64,000 nt of DNA from positions 186,001 through 250,000 of the forward strand of contig OZ245920.1 of NCBI GenBank assembly GCA_965229685.1, in the 5' to 3' direction. This DNA comes from Pacificispira sp033344895. GTDB lineage: Bacteria > Pseudomonadota > Alphaproteobacteria > UBA8366 > Aestuariispiraceae. The notes under the pieces are model-generated. The model worked only from the letters and a program-made list of their open reading frames with translations. It was not told the origin of the DNA and searched no databases. Position numbers and translations under genes: made by a program. This document shows, piece after piece, positions 7,568 to 16,663 of the stretch (the stretch's first letter is position 1; the number at the start of each line of letters is the position of its first letter).

Positions 7568-8881
7568 ATGATGCTCAGCTTCGCGCCCGACGCGATCGAG
7601 ACCTGGCCGCTCGATCGCCTGAAGCCCTATGCGCAGAACGCGAAGACGCACGGGGACGATCAGGTCGCGAAGATCGCCGCCAGCATGGCGGAGTTCGGCT
7701 GGACGGTTCCGGTGCTCGTCGCCGAGGACGGCGAGGTAATCGCCGGCCATGGGCGTATCCTGGCGGCGACGCAGCTCGGGCTGACCGAGGCGCCGGTGAT
7801 CGTGCTCGGTCATCTGACCGAGGCTCAACGGCGCGCCTACCGTATCGCCGACAACAAGCTCACGGAGATGGGCGGCTGGGACGAGGACCTATTGTCGGCT
7901 GAACTGAAAGGCTTGCTGGCCGAGGAGTTCGATCTATCGCTGATCGGCATCGCCGACGGCGAACTGGATCGACTGCTCGCGGAAACGGGAGCCGATGACG
8001 GCTCTGCCGGTGGTGGCCAGCCGCCGGTCGTCGTGCCGGAGCCGCCGCGCAATCCGGCGTCGAGGCCGGGCGATCTCTGGCGGCTCGGCGACCACCGGCT
8101 GCTTTGCGGGGATTCCACCAATGCGGAGGACGTACGCCGCCTGATGAACGGCGAGCGCGCGGTGCTGTTCGCAACTGATCCGCCGTACCTCGTCGACTAT
8201 GACGGCTCGAATCATCCGACGCGGAACAAGGACTGGTCGGCTTCCTACGGCACGACCTGGGACGACAGCAGCCAGGGCGCCGAGCTCTACGACGGGTTCA
8301 TCTCTGCCGCCGTCGCCGAGGCGATTACCGAGGACGCTGCCTGGTACTGCTGGCACGCCTCGCGCCGCCAGGCCATGCTGGAGGCCTGCTGGGAGAAGGC
8401 CGGCGCTTTCGTCCATCAGCAGATCATCTGGGTGAAGGACCGCGGCGTGCTGACCCGGTCTCACTATCTCTGGAAACACGAGCCCTGCTTCATGGGCTGG
8501 ATCAAGGGCAAACGCCCGCCGAAGGTCGCGGACGAGACGCTGCCGTCGACCTGGGAGATGCCGAGCTTCGCCAAGGACGAACGGCCGGACCATCCCACGC
8601 CGAAACCGCTCGACGCGTTCGGAATCCCGATGCGCCAGCATGTCGAGCGCGGAGGGCTCTGCTACGAGCCGTTCTCGGGCTCCGGCTCGCAGATCATTGC
8701 GGGCGAGGCCAACGGACGCTGCGTTTATGCGATGGAGATCAGCCCGGCCTATGTCGATGTCGCCGTGGAGCGTTGGCAGGCTGCGACCGGCCGCGATGCC
8801 ATCCTGGATGACGACGGTCGGACTTTCTCCGAGGTGCAGGAGGAGAGGCTGGGTGAATCCGATGCGGCAGACGCCGCATGA
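7568..8881 (+). CDS. ParB-domain DNA methyltransferase (phage)
   Basis: A 437-aa two-domain protein. The N-terminal 110 residues form a ParB/Srx-like nuclease domain (LKPYAQNAKTH, then VIAGHGR at about residues 58-63, then RIADNKL). The C-terminal part is an N4/N6-type DNA methylase with ATDPPYLVDY (DPPY at about 204-207) and an EPFSGSGSQ SAM-binding motif near residue 375. These fusions are widespread in prophages and modify phage DNA, often as protection from host restriction. The ATG at 7568 (or 7571) follows AGGAA at 7558-7562, so it is preferred over the ORF start at 7538. No cognate restriction enzyme lies beside it. It is co-directional with a small membrane-protein gene whose ATG overlaps its stop. 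Confidence 0.9.
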   Translation: MMLSFAPDAIETWPLDRLKPYAQNAKTHGDDQVAKIAASMAEFGWTVPVLVAEDGEVIAGHGRILAATQLGLTEAPVIVLGHLTEAQRRAYRIADNKLTEMGGWDEDLLSAELKGLLAEEFDLSLIGIADGELDRLLAETGADDGSAGGGQPPVVVPEPPRNPASRPGDLWRLGDHRLLCGDSTNAEDVRRLMNGERAVLFATDPPYLVDYDGSNHPTRNKDWSASYGTTWDDSSQGAELYDGFISAAVAEAITEDAAWYCWHASRRQAMLEACWEKAGAFVHQQIIWVKDRGVLTRSHYLWKHEPCFMGWIKGKRPPKVADETLPSTWEMPSFAKDERPDHPTPKPLDAFGIPMRQHVERGGLCYEPFSGSGSQIIAGEANGRCVYAMEISPAYVDVAVERWQAATGRDAILDDDGRTFSEVQEERLGESDAADAA

Positions 8882-9099
8882 GGCAGTCGCGTACCATGTC
8901 GCTCGTCGAGGCCGTGGCAAACGTGATTCTCGGCTACGGTGTCGCCGTGGTGACGCAGCTCGTCGTGTTCCCGTGGTTTGGGTTGCCGTCCCATCTCAGC
9001 GATGCGTTGGCAATTGGCGCGGTCTTCACGCTGGTCTCGATCCTACGCACCTACCTGTTGCGGAGGGTCTTCGAGGCGATCCGGGTACGTGGTGCCTGA
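8878..9099 (+). CDS. Small membrane protein, DUF7220-like
   Basis: A 73-aa protein with an ATGA overlap to the methylase gene. Two hydrophobic segments are visible: AVANVILGYGVAVVTQLVVF (about residues 12-31) and LAIGAVFTLVSILRTYLL (about 44-61). They are followed by a basic end, so a two-helix inner-membrane protein is expected. It resembles the family I know as DUF7220, often placed after phage methylases. Function is unknown. A holin-like role is conceivable but it is far from the lysis genes. Confidence 0.65.
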   Translation: MRQSRTMSLVEAVANVILGYGVAVVTQLVVFPWFGLPSHLSDALAIGAVFTLVSILRTYLLRRVFEAIRVRGA

Positions 9100-9105
9100 A
9101 GAGAA

Positions 9106-9130
9106 ACCGCCGCCCCCGAAGGACGGCGGT
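9106..9130. terminator. Stem-loop between convergent genes
   Basis: ACCGCCG at 9106-9112 pairs with CGGCGGT at 9124-9130 across an 11-base loop. It lies between two converging genes (stops at 9099 and 9156), so a bidirectional transcription stop is plausible. It lacks a clear T-run. Confidence 0.45.
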
Positions 9131-9155
9131 CTCCGCGATGGCAGATGCTGCCGAG

Positions 9156-9686
9156 TCAGGCGGGCGGCACCTTATAGACCCGCCCGCGCCCTTCGACCTT
9201 CTCGGAGGTGACGTCGAGACCGAGTTTCTTCTTGACCGCCCCGGCGATGGCGCCGCGTACCGTGTGGGGTTGCCATCCCGTGGCATCGACGATCTGCTGG
9301 ATCGTTGCGCCTTCCGGATCCCTCAGCATCTCGACAAGCAGCGCCTGTTTGCTGCCGTGCCGGGACTTCGCGGGCTTTGGTGAGACAGCATCGGCGCCAT
9401 CGGGTGCAGGCGCTTGTTCGTTGTCTTCGACGATCCCCAATGCGGAGTAGGCGAGCGGCGTCGCCCGCAGGGTGATCGGACCGTCCGCCTCGTCGTGCCG
9501 CCACACAGTGTCGAGATCGACCGCGGGAATCTCTTCGATCAGGCCCCGCTTCAGCAGGCTCTTGCAGACGTTGCCCACCGCGCCGCCTTTGATCTTGGCG
9601 GTGATCGGAAAGACCAACCCGTCGTCCCGGGCACAGGCGGCGCTGAGAATGACGGCTTGGGTATCGGAAAGCTGGATTTGAGTCAT
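9156..9686 (-). CDS. DUF3489 family protein
   Basis: A 176-aa protein on the minus strand. The C-terminal half carries the DUF3489 pattern: SKQALLVEMLRDPEGATIQQI, then TGWQPHTVRGAIAG, then GLDVTSEKVEGRGRVYKV. This is a winged-helix-like domain, probably DNA-binding. The N-terminal half (about residues 1-70) is a separate helical region (LSDTQAVILSAACARDDG) also typical of longer members. The ATG at 9686 is chosen because a strong GGAGG sits just upstream on that strand (9694-9698). The family is common in alphaproteobacterial prophages. A regulatory role is inference. Confidence 0.8.
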   Translation of the reverse strand: MTQIQLSDTQAVILSAACARDDGLVFPITAKIKGGAVGNVCKSLLKRGLIEEIPAVDLDTVWRHDEADGPITLRATPLAYSALGIVEDNEQAPAPDGADAVSPKPAKSRHGSKQALLVEMLRDPEGATIQQIVDATGWQPHTVRGAIAGAVKKKLGLDVTSEKVEGRGRVYKVPPA

Positions 9687-9788
9687 CGCTAGACCTCCGG
9701 AAATGGGAGGCGCGACCATCGCGCCTCTTCTACCACCCCGAGCCCCGACTGCATGCGGTCGGGGCAGGAGGCCGGTCTGAGCGGCGGG

Positions 9789-10169
9789 TCAGTCGAACGC
9801 TTCGGCTTCAATCTCGCAGTGAGTGACGAACCCGGTGAGATACGGCAGCCCGCGCGGGATCCCCATCTCGCGTTCGGTGCGCCGGTCGATGCGCCAGCCC
9901 ATCCAGCGGGCGACGGCGGCATCGATGGTGTCCTTCAGCGTGTCGCCGCGGGCGAGCCAGTTGGCGACGTCGTCGGCGAAGTGGCGGCCGTGGCGGCTGT
10001 CGAGGAAGTCGCGCACCCCTTCGGGGGAGACGCCTGTGGCGGCGGCGATGGCTTGCGAGGCTTGCGTCCAAGCCTTGGGTGCGTCGGCGGCCAGATCGTC
10101 GTCGATCCGGTCGATGGTGCCCCAGAAGCCCCATTCGGTGTTGCGGGTAGGAAGGATCGTGGTGGTCAT
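9789..10169 (-). CDS. Conserved hypothetical phage protein
   Basis: A 126-aa protein divergent from the terminase genes. I do not recognise a named domain. It is acidic and helical, with a central segment GVSPEGVRDFLDSRHGRHFADDVANW and a C-terminal IPRGLPYLTGFVTHCEIEAEAFD. It lies on the same strand as the DUF3489 gene, 102 bp upstream in transcription, so the two may be co-transcribed from a promoter in the 100-bp divergent region at 10170-10270. Such small proteins between methylase and terminase are common in related prophages. Function is unknown. Confidence 0.6.
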   Translation of the reverse strand: MTTTILPTRNTEWGFWGTIDRIDDDLAADAPKAWTQASQAIAAATGVSPEGVRDFLDSRHGRHFADDVANWLARGDTLKDTIDAAVARWMGWRIDRRTEREMGIPRGLPYLTGFVTHCEIEAEAFD

Positions 10170-10270
10170 CGCCTGGCTCCTGGCTTGATCATGTTGGCCC
10201 CATACAGGCTCCGATCCACGCCGCCATCAAGCAGATAAGTGCATCATTTCATTGCTGTTTTAGAGGTCGC

Positions 10271-10837
10271 ATGCAGGGCATGAGCGAGCGCCAATATGCC
10301 GCCCATGTCGGGCTGTCGCGCGGCGCGATCCAGAAGGCGAAGGCCGCCGGCCGGCTCGTCCTGCATGCCGATGGTTCGATCGACGCCGCGGCGAGCGACG
10401 CGAAGCGGGCCGAGACCACCGACCCGTCGAAGAGCCGCCCGAAGTCCGCATCGGCGCGATCCGGAATGAAGCCGGTGCCGGAGGCGGCGGTCTCGGCGGT
10501 GGGCGACACACTCAAGGAACAGGGGATGGCCGCGCCGGTGACCGGCGGCGGCACGACCTTCCTGCAGGCGAAGACCGCGCACGAGGTGCTGAAGGCGCAG
10601 GAGCGGCGCATCCGGCTCGCCAAGCTCAAGGGCGAACTCGTCGATCGTGACCGCGCCACGGCGCTGGTGTTTCGGCTCGCGCGCGAGGAGCGGGACGCAT
10701 GGGTCAACTGGCCGGCGCGGGTCGCCGCGCTGATGGCGGCGGAGTTGGGGACGGAGACGGCGGCCATGCAGAAGGTTCTGGAGGCCCATGTCCGCGCCCA
10801 TCTCGACGAGCTCGCCCAGCCCCGCATCGCCCTCTGA
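10271..10837 (+). CDS. Terminase small subunit (Nu1-like)
   Basis: A 188-aa protein directly upstream of, and overlapping, the large terminase gene. It starts with a winged-helix/HTH region (MSERQYAAHVGLSRGAIQKAKAAGRL), as in lambda Nu1, which recognises the packaging site. A low-complexity linker rich in Ala, Ser and Lys follows, then a helical C-terminal half with AKTAHEVLKAQERRIRLAKLKGELVDRD, the oligomerisation and GpA-binding part in relatives. The role is cos-site recognition and packaging initiation. The cos site itself was not identified. Confidence 0.8.
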   Translation: MQGMSERQYAAHVGLSRGAIQKAKAAGRLVLHADGSIDAAASDAKRAETTDPSKSRPKSASARSGMKPVPEAAVSAVGDTLKEQGMAAPVTGGGTTFLQAKTAHEVLKAQERRIRLAKLKGELVDRDRATALVFRLAREERDAWVNWPARVAALMAAELGTETAAMQKVLEAHVRAHLDELAQPRIAL

Positions 10838-12782
10838 AAAGATTGCCGGGTTCGACGGCGCCGAAGCGCTGATCCGGGCCTGGGGCCGCGGGCTGACGCC
10901 CGACCCCTGGCTCACGGTTTCGGAATGGTCGGACACGCATCGCTGGCTGTCTTCACGCGCCTCGGCCGAGCCGGGGCGCTACCGGACCGAGCGCACGCCC
11001 TACATGCGCGCGATCATGGACGCGCTCTCGCCGAGCCATCCGGCGCAGCGGGTCGTGTTCATGAAAGCCGCGCAGGTCGGCGCGACGGAGGCCGGCAACA
11101 ACTGGATCGGCTTCGTGATGCACCACGCGCCGGGGCCGATGCTGGCGGTCCAGCCGACGGTGGAGCTAGCCAAGCGCAACTCGCGCCAGCGCATCGATCC
11201 GCTGATCGAGGAGAGCCCGGCGCTCCGGGAGCGGGTGAAGCCGGCGCGGGCGCGCGACAGTGGCAACACGCAGCTGTCGAAGGATTTTCCGGGCGGCGTA
11301 CTGGTGATGACCGGGGCCAACTCCGCCGTAGGTCTGCGCTCGATGCCGGCGCGCTACGTCTTCCTCGACGAGGTGGACGCCTATCCGGCTTCGGCCGACG
11401 AGGAAGGCGACCCCGTGGGGCTCGCCGAGGCGCGCTCGCTGACCTTCGCCCATCGGCGCAAGGTCTTCCTGGTCTCTACGCCGACCATTCGCGGCGTGAG
11501 CCGGATCGAGCGGGAATTTGATGCGAGCGACCGGCGCCGCTTCTTCGTGCCGTGTCCCCATTGCGGGGAGATGCAGTGGCTCAGGTTCGAGCGGCTGCGC
11601 TGGGAGAAGCGAAAGCCCGAGACCGCCGCCTATCATTGCGATTCCTGTGACGCCCCCATTCCGGAGCACCACAAGGCCGCGATGCTGGCCGCGGGCGAAT
11701 GGCGGGCGACAGCCGAGGCCGACGATGTGCGGACGGTGGGGTTTCATCTCTCGGCGCTCTATTCGCCGCCGGGCTGGAAGACCTGGGCAGACATCGCGCG
11801 GGACAAGGAGGCCGCGAAGGGCTCCGACGAGGCCGAGCGGGTGTTCCGCAACACGGTGCTCGGCGAGACCTGGATCGAGACGGGCGATGCGCCGGACTGG
11901 CAGCGCCTCGTCGAGCGCCGGGAGGTCTGGCCTGCGGGGACCATCCCGGCAGGCGGGCTGTTCCTGACCGCGGGCGCCGACGTCCAGAAGGACCGGATCG
12001 AGGTTGATGTCTGGGCCTGGGGCCGTGGGCTGGAAAGCTGGCTCGTCGATCACGTGGTGATCGAGGGCGGGCCCGGCGATCCGGCTTGCTGGCAGACGCT
12101 GACCGACCTCTTGGGCCGCAGCTGGCGGCATGCCGGCGGTGCGGAACTCGGGCTTGCCCGACTGGCCATCGACACGGGCTACGAGACCGCTGCCGTCTAT
12201 GGCTGGGCGCGCTCGGTCGGCTTCGCACAAGTCGCCCCAGTCAAGGGCCTCGAGGGGTTTAACCGGACGAGTCCCGTCTCGGGGCCGACGTTCGTGGACG
12301 CCACCGCTGGCGGGAAGCGGCTGCGCCGCGGCGCTCGGCTGTGGACCGTGGCCGTCTCGACCTTCAAGGCCGAGACCTATCGCTTTCTGCGACTACCACG
12401 GCCGACGCCCGAGGAGATGGAGGCCGGCGCCGCCTTCGCCCCCGGCACGGTGCATCTGCCCGGCTGGGCCGACACCGAATGGATCAAACAGCTGACTGCC
12501 GAGCAGCTGGTGACGGTCAGGAACCGACGCGGCTTCGCCCGGCTGGAATGGCAGAAGCTTCGGGAGCGCAACGAGGCGCTGGACTGCCGGGTCTACGCGC
12601 GCGCCGCCGCCTGGATCGCCGGCGCGGACCGCTGGCCCGAGGCGACATGGGCCGATCTGGAAGCGCAGCTCGGCGTCCCGACCGGCATGGATACGCCGGC
12701 CGGCATGATCGGGCGGCCGGTATCGCAACAGCAAGGCAAGCGCCGCTCCGACTGGCTCGGGCGGCGTGAAGGATGGTTCTGA
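10788..12782 (+). CDS. Terminase large subunit (lambda GpA family)
   Basis: A 664-aa packaging motor, close to the 641 aa of lambda gpA. The N-terminal ATPase has a variant Walker A (KAAQVGATE at about residues 93-101) and Walker B (YVFLDEVD, D194/E195). Two zinc-knuckle Cys pairs (CPHCG and CDSCD) follow around residues 245-285, then a C-terminal nuclease domain with acidic motifs such as AGADVQKDRIEVDVWAWG. It cuts concatemeric DNA and pumps it into proheads. The ATG at 10788 is preceded by GGAGG (10780-10784) and overlaps the small-subunit gene by 50 bp. Confidence 0.95.
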   Translation: MSAPISTSSPSPASPSEKIAGFDGAEALIRAWGRGLTPDPWLTVSEWSDTHRWLSSRASAEPGRYRTERTPYMRAIMDALSPSHPAQRVVFMKAAQVGATEAGNNWIGFVMHHAPGPMLAVQPTVELAKRNSRQRIDPLIEESPALRERVKPARARDSGNTQLSKDFPGGVLVMTGANSAVGLRSMPARYVFLDEVDAYPASADEEGDPVGLAEARSLTFAHRRKVFLVSTPTIRGVSRIEREFDASDRRRFFVPCPHCGEMQWLRFERLRWEKRKPETAAYHCDSCDAPIPEHHKAAMLAAGEWRATAEADDVRTVGFHLSALYSPPGWKTWADIARDKEAAKGSDEAERVFRNTVLGETWIETGDAPDWQRLVERREVWPAGTIPAGGLFLTAGADVQKDRIEVDVWAWGRGLESWLVDHVVIEGGPGDPACWQTLTDLLGRSWRHAGGAELGLARLAIDTGYETAAVYGWARSVGFAQVAPVKGLEGFNRTSPVSGPTFVDATAGGKRLRRGARLWTVAVSTFKAETYRFLRLPRPTPEEMEAGAAFAPGTVHLPGWADTEWIKQLTAEQLVTVRNRRGFARLEWQKLRERNEALDCRVYARAAAWIAGADRWPEATWADLEAQLGVPTGMDTPAGMIGRPVSQQQGKRRSDWLGRREGWF

Positions 12783-12784
12783 CA

Positions 12785-12991
12785 ATGGCGGACTGGACGG
12801 AAGCGGAACTCGCGGCGCTCCGGCGCGCCTATGCGAACGGGACCACGCGGGTGAGCTATGACGGCAAGACCGTCGAATACGGTTCCGCCGAGGATCTGCT
12901 CGGGCGCATCCGGACCATCGAGCGCCAGATCGCTGGCGCGGCGAACTGCCCCATCGCGGGTTTCGCCGGCTTCGCGCGCGGGGACCGCTGA
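12785..12991 (+). CDS. GpW-like head-tail joining protein
   Basis: A 68-aa protein (ATG at 12785, 2 bp after the terminase stop), the same length as lambda gpW and in the same place between terminase and portal. The pattern WTEAELAALRRAYANGTTRVSYDGKTVEY followed by a helix (EDLLGRIRTIERQ) is the helix-strand-helix fold of gpW. It plugs the portal after packaging and provides the tail attachment site. Its stop overlaps the portal start. Confidence 0.75.
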   Translation: MADWTEAELAALRRAYANGTTRVSYDGKTVEYGSAEDLLGRIRTIERQIAGAANCPIAGFAGFARGDR

Positions 12992-14511
12992 TGTCGGTGT
13001 CCTGGTTCGACCGGGCCATCGCGACCGTCGCCCCACGGGCTGCCACCCGGCGCGTGTTGGCGCGGCAGGCCTTCGAAGGGCTTGCCCGCAGCTACGAGGG
13101 CGCGGGGCGCGGCAGGCGCACCGATGGCTGGCATGCGCCGGGCAGCTCGGCGGACGCGGAGATCGGCCGGGCGGGCGCGCTGCTGCGCGACCGGATGCGG
13201 GACCTGGTGCGCAACAACCCGCATGCGGCCAAGGCGGTCTCGGTGCTGGTCAACAACATCGTTGGCGCCGGCATCATGCCGCGCGCCGCAAGCGGAGACG
13301 CCGCGCTCGACCGCGAGGTCGATCGGCTGTTCGAGATCTGGGCACGGGCCTGCGACGCCGACGGCCAGCTCGACTTCTACGGGCTGCAGACGCTCGCCTG
13401 CCGCGAGATGGTCGAGGCGGGCGAAGTGCTGGTCCGACGCCGGCCGCGACGTGCCGGCGACGGCGTCATGCCGCCGGTGCAGCTGCAGCTGCTCGAGGCC
13501 GACTTCCTCGACGCGACCCGCAACGGGGCGCTCGGCTCCGGGCAGGCGGTCCAGGGAATCGAGTTCGACGCGCTCGGTCGGCGCCGGGCCTACTGGCTCT
13601 TCGGCGCGCATCCGGGCGACGCAATGCTCAGCCTGACGGGCGGGCTCGCCAGCCGGGCGATCCCGGCCTCCGAGATCGCCCATGTCTATGAGAAGCAGCG
13701 CACGCAGGCGCGCGGCGTGCCCTGGGGCGCGCCGGTCATCCGCGCGCTTCGCGATCTCGACGATTACGAAGTAGCCGAGATCGTCCGCAAGAAGACCGAG
13801 GCCTGCGTCACCGCGATCGTCTTCGGCGAGGAGGAAGCGCAGCAGGGCATCGCGCCATCCGTGGTCGACGCCGACGGCAACCGGGTCGAGCAGTTCGAGC
13901 CGGGCCTCATCGCCTATGCCCGCGGCGGCAAGGACATCCGCTTCAACCAGCCCGCGGCGACGGGCGGCTATGGCGAGTACAAGCGCGCGAGCCTGCATAC
14001 GATCTCGGCGGGTTTCCGCGTGCCCTACGAGCTTCTCACCGGGGATCTCTCCCAGGTGAACTACTCGTCGATCCGGGCGGGACTCGTGGAGTTCCGCCGG
14101 ATGATCGACGCGGTGCAGTGGCAGCTCTTCATCCCGATGTTCTGTGCGCCGGTCTGGCGCTGGTTCACGGAAGCCGCCTGGGCGGCGGGACGCATCCCGA
14201 CCGCGGACGTGCCCGTCGAATGGTCGCCGCCCAAGTTCGAGGCGGTCGATCCGCAGAAGGACGCGATGGCGGACCTGCTCGCCATCCGCTCGGGCACCAT
14301 GACGCTCGCAGAGGCCATCGCCCGGCAGGGCCGCAACCCCGACGCGGTGCTGGCCGAGATCGCGGCCACGAACGGCAAGCTCGACGAGTTGGGCCTCGTC
14401 CTCGACAGCGACCCGCGTCGCGTCACCAAGACGGGCAGCGCGCAAACGAACGACCCGTCCGAACCTGAGCGTGTAGCCGATCCGGATGACCCGGACGGCG
14501 ACGAGACCTGA
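12991..14511 (+). CDS. Portal protein (lambda family)
   Basis: A 506-aa portal of the lambda gpB class (usual length 500-550 aa). Recognisable stretches include RNNPHAAKAVSVLVNNIVGAG near residues 70-90, DADGQLDFYGLQ, SRAIPASEIAHVYEKQRTQARGVPW, and SAGFRVPYELLTGDLSQVNYSS, all typical of this family. It forms the dodecameric ring through which DNA enters the head and to which gpW and the tail attach. The C-terminus is acidic and poorly conserved. It lies between gpW and the protease-capsid gene in the usual order. Confidence 0.93.
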   Translation: MSVSWFDRAIATVAPRAATRRVLARQAFEGLARSYEGAGRGRRTDGWHAPGSSADAEIGRAGALLRDRMRDLVRNNPHAAKAVSVLVNNIVGAGIMPRAASGDAALDREVDRLFEIWARACDADGQLDFYGLQTLACREMVEAGEVLVRRRPRRAGDGVMPPVQLQLLEADFLDATRNGALGSGQAVQGIEFDALGRRRAYWLFGAHPGDAMLSLTGGLASRAIPASEIAHVYEKQRTQARGVPWGAPVIRALRDLDDYEVAEIVRKKTEACVTAIVFGEEEAQQGIAPSVVDADGNRVEQFEPGLIAYARGGKDIRFNQPAATGGYGEYKRASLHTISAGFRVPYELLTGDLSQVNYSSIRAGLVEFRRMIDAVQWQLFIPMFCAPVWRWFTEAAWAAGRIPTADVPVEWSPPKFEAVDPQKDAMADLLAIRSGTMTLAEAIARQGRNPDAVLAEIAATNGKLDELGLVLDSDPRRVTKTGSAQTNDPSEPERVADPDDPDGDET

Positions 14512-14526
14512 TCCGAGGAAATCCTG

Positions 14527-16578
14527 ATGGAGCAGACGATCGAACTGCCGGCCCTGCGCCGGGCGGCGGAGCTTTCCCCGAACACGATCGATCCCGAGAC
14601 GCGCAGCGTCGAGGTCATCTGGTCGACCGGCGCCCGGGTCCGCCGCATGTCGCTTTTCGGCGATCCGCATGACGAGGAGCTGAGCATGGCGCCCGACCAT
14701 GTGCGGCTCGAACGGCTGAACAACGGCGCGCCGTTCCTGAAGGTGCACGATGCGGGCGATCTCGATGCGGTGATCGGCTCGGTCGTGCCGGGCTCGGCGC
14801 GGATCGAGAACGGGCAGGGCATCGCCCGGATCCGGATCTCCGAGCGCGATGCGGTCGGCGACATCTGGCGCGACATCGAGGCCGGGCACATCCGTGCGGT
14901 CTCCATCGGCTACCAGGTCCACCGCTACGAGGTCTCGAAGCCTGAAGGCGGCCGTGAGCTCTGGCGCGCGGTCGACTGGACCCCGTTCGAGATCTCCGCC
15001 GTGCCGGTGGGCGCCGATCCCGCCGCCGGCTTCCGTTCCCGCGACCCCCTCGAGCCTTGCGTCCTGCATCGCAGCGCCGCAGGCCAACCCAAGCAGAGGA
15101 CCACTGTGATGCACGATACCGACCAGACCGAAGAGACGACCCGCGACGCGACCGATGCGCCTACGGAGAAGACCACCGAGGCGAAGGACACCGAACTCCG
15201 GCAGAAACCGAAGGAGACGAGTACCCGCAGCCAGCCGAAGGCCGAACCCGAACCGAAGCCCGAGGACCGGACCCGCAGCGTCGACGCCGATGCGCTGGTG
15301 ACCGAAGCCCGCGCACAGGAGCGCGAGCGTGTCTCCACGATCCATGGCCTCGCCGAGAAGCTGCACCTCGAGCGCGGCTTCGCCGACGACCTGATCAAGC
15401 GCGGTGTGTCCATCGACGAGGCGCGCCGGCTGATCCTCGACCAGGTCGCCGCACAGTCCGACGAGACCCGGACCTTTGGCCATGTCTCGGTACCGCTGGG
15501 CGGCCGCGACGCAACGGTGACCCGCCGCGAGGCCGTCGCCAACGCGCTGCTGCACCGCTACAGCCCGACGCTGTTCCCGTTGGAGGATGCGGCCCGCGAG
15601 TACCGCGGCATGACCCTGATGGAGCTCGCCCGCGAAAGCCTGGAGACGGTGGGCGCGAGCACGCGGGGGCTTTCCCGCGACGAGGTGGCGACGCGGGCAC
15701 TGCATTCGACCTCGGATTTCCCCGAGATTCTCGCGGCGGTCACCAACAAGACGCTGCGCCAGGCCTACGAGGCCTATCCGCGGACCTTCCCGCTCTTCTG
15801 CCGCCAGGTGCTCGCCACCGACTTCAAGGCGATGCACCGGGTTCAGCTCGGCGAGGCGCCGCAGCTTCTGAAGGTGGGCGAGAGTGGCGAGTTCAAGCGC
15901 GGCACGCTGGGCGAATCGAAGGAGAGCTACCGCATCGAGACCTATGGGCGCGTGGTCGCCATCACCCGGCAGGTTCTGATCAACGACGATCTCGACGCCT
16001 TCACCCGGATCCCGGCGATGTACGGCAACGCCATCGCCCAGCTGGAGAGCGACGTGGTCTGGGACATCGTGACTGCGAACCCGGCGATGGCGGACGGGAC
16101 GGCGCTCTTCCATGCCAACCACAAGAACCTCGCCGGCTCCGGTGCGGCGCTCGGGGTGGACAGCGTGGGTGCGGCGCGCGCCGCCATGCGCAAGCAGACC
16201 GGCCTCGACAAGAAGACGGTGCTGAACATCCGGCCCGCCTTCCTGATCGTGCCGGCGGCCCTCGAACTCAAAGCCGAGCAGCTGGTGGCGCAGAACGTGG
16301 TGCCCGCGCAGAGCGGGAACGTGGTGCCGCAGTCGATCCGGACGCTGTCGCCGATCGCCGAGCCGCGGCTCGACGGGGCGAGCGAGACCGCCTGGTATCT
16401 GGCAGCGAGCCCCAACCAGATCGACACGATCGAGTACGCCTATCTCGAAGGCCAGCAGGGCGCCTACATCGAGACGCGCAACGGCTTCGACGTCGACGGC
16501 GTCGAGATCAAGTGCCGCCTCGACTTCGGCGCCAAGGCCATCGACTGGCGCGGCCTCTACAAGAATCCGGGTGCATAA
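14527..16578 (+). CDS. Prohead protease/major capsid fusion protein
   Basis: A 683-aa protein joining two head functions. Residues 1 to about 180 form an HK97-type prohead protease domain (RRMSLFGDPHDEELS, LERLNNGAPFLKVHD, HIRAVSIGYQVHRYE, WTPFEISAVPVGADPAAG). A charged linker of about 100 residues follows (TDQTEETTRDATDAPTEKTT, then KPKETSTRSQPKAEPEPKPE), resembling a scaffold or delta domain. From about residue 270 on comes an HK97-fold major capsid domain, with STSDFPEILAAVTNKTL, then FKRGTLGESKESYRIETYGR, then TRIPAMYGNAIAQLESDVVW. The fusion presumably cleaves itself during prohead maturation. The ATG at 14527 is used. Confidence 0.9.
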   Translation: MEQTIELPALRRAAELSPNTIDPETRSVEVIWSTGARVRRMSLFGDPHDEELSMAPDHVRLERLNNGAPFLKVHDAGDLDAVIGSVVPGSARIENGQGIARIRISERDAVGDIWRDIEAGHIRAVSIGYQVHRYEVSKPEGGRELWRAVDWTPFEISAVPVGADPAAGFRSRDPLEPCVLHRSAAGQPKQRTTVMHDTDQTEETTRDATDAPTEKTTEAKDTELRQKPKETSTRSQPKAEPEPKPEDRTRSVDADALVTEARAQERERVSTIHGLAEKLHLERGFADDLIKRGVSIDEARRLILDQVAAQSDETRTFGHVSVPLGGRDATVTRREAVANALLHRYSPTLFPLEDAAREYRGMTLMELARESLETVGASTRGLSRDEVATRALHSTSDFPEILAAVTNKTLRQAYEAYPRTFPLFCRQVLATDFKAMHRVQLGEAPQLLKVGESGEFKRGTLGESKESYRIETYGRVVAITRQVLINDDLDAFTRIPAMYGNAIAQLESDVVWDIVTANPAMADGTALFHANHKNLAGSGAALGVDSVGAARAAMRKQTGLDKKTVLNIRPAFLIVPAALELKAEQLVAQNVVPAQSGNVVPQSIRTLSPIAEPRLDGASETAWYLAASPNQIDTIEYAYLEGQQGAYIETRNGFDVDGVEIKCRLDFGAKAIDWRGLYKNPGA

Positions 16579-16615
16579 GCCGGACCTTCCACTGACACCT
16601 GAACCCTGACGAGAC

Positions 16616-16646
16616 GGGCGGTCCTGACGGGCCGCCCTTCGTCTTT
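16616..16646 (+). terminator. Stem-loop after capsid gene
   Basis: GGGCGGTCC at 16616-16624 pairs with GGGCCGCCC at 16629-16637 (one G-T pair) across a 4-base loop, followed by TTCGTCTTT. It lies between the capsid and DUF2190 genes and may partly terminate or protect the capsid message. Confidence 0.5.
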
Positions 16647-16663
16647 GCGAGAGGACCTCCGCG

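Noticed and set aside
12856..16122. 1088-codon open frame on the minus strand opposite portal and capsid genes
   Set aside because: Antisense shadow of high-GC coding sequence; the translation is low-complexity and rich in Arg, Ala and Gly, and the plus-strand genes are certain.
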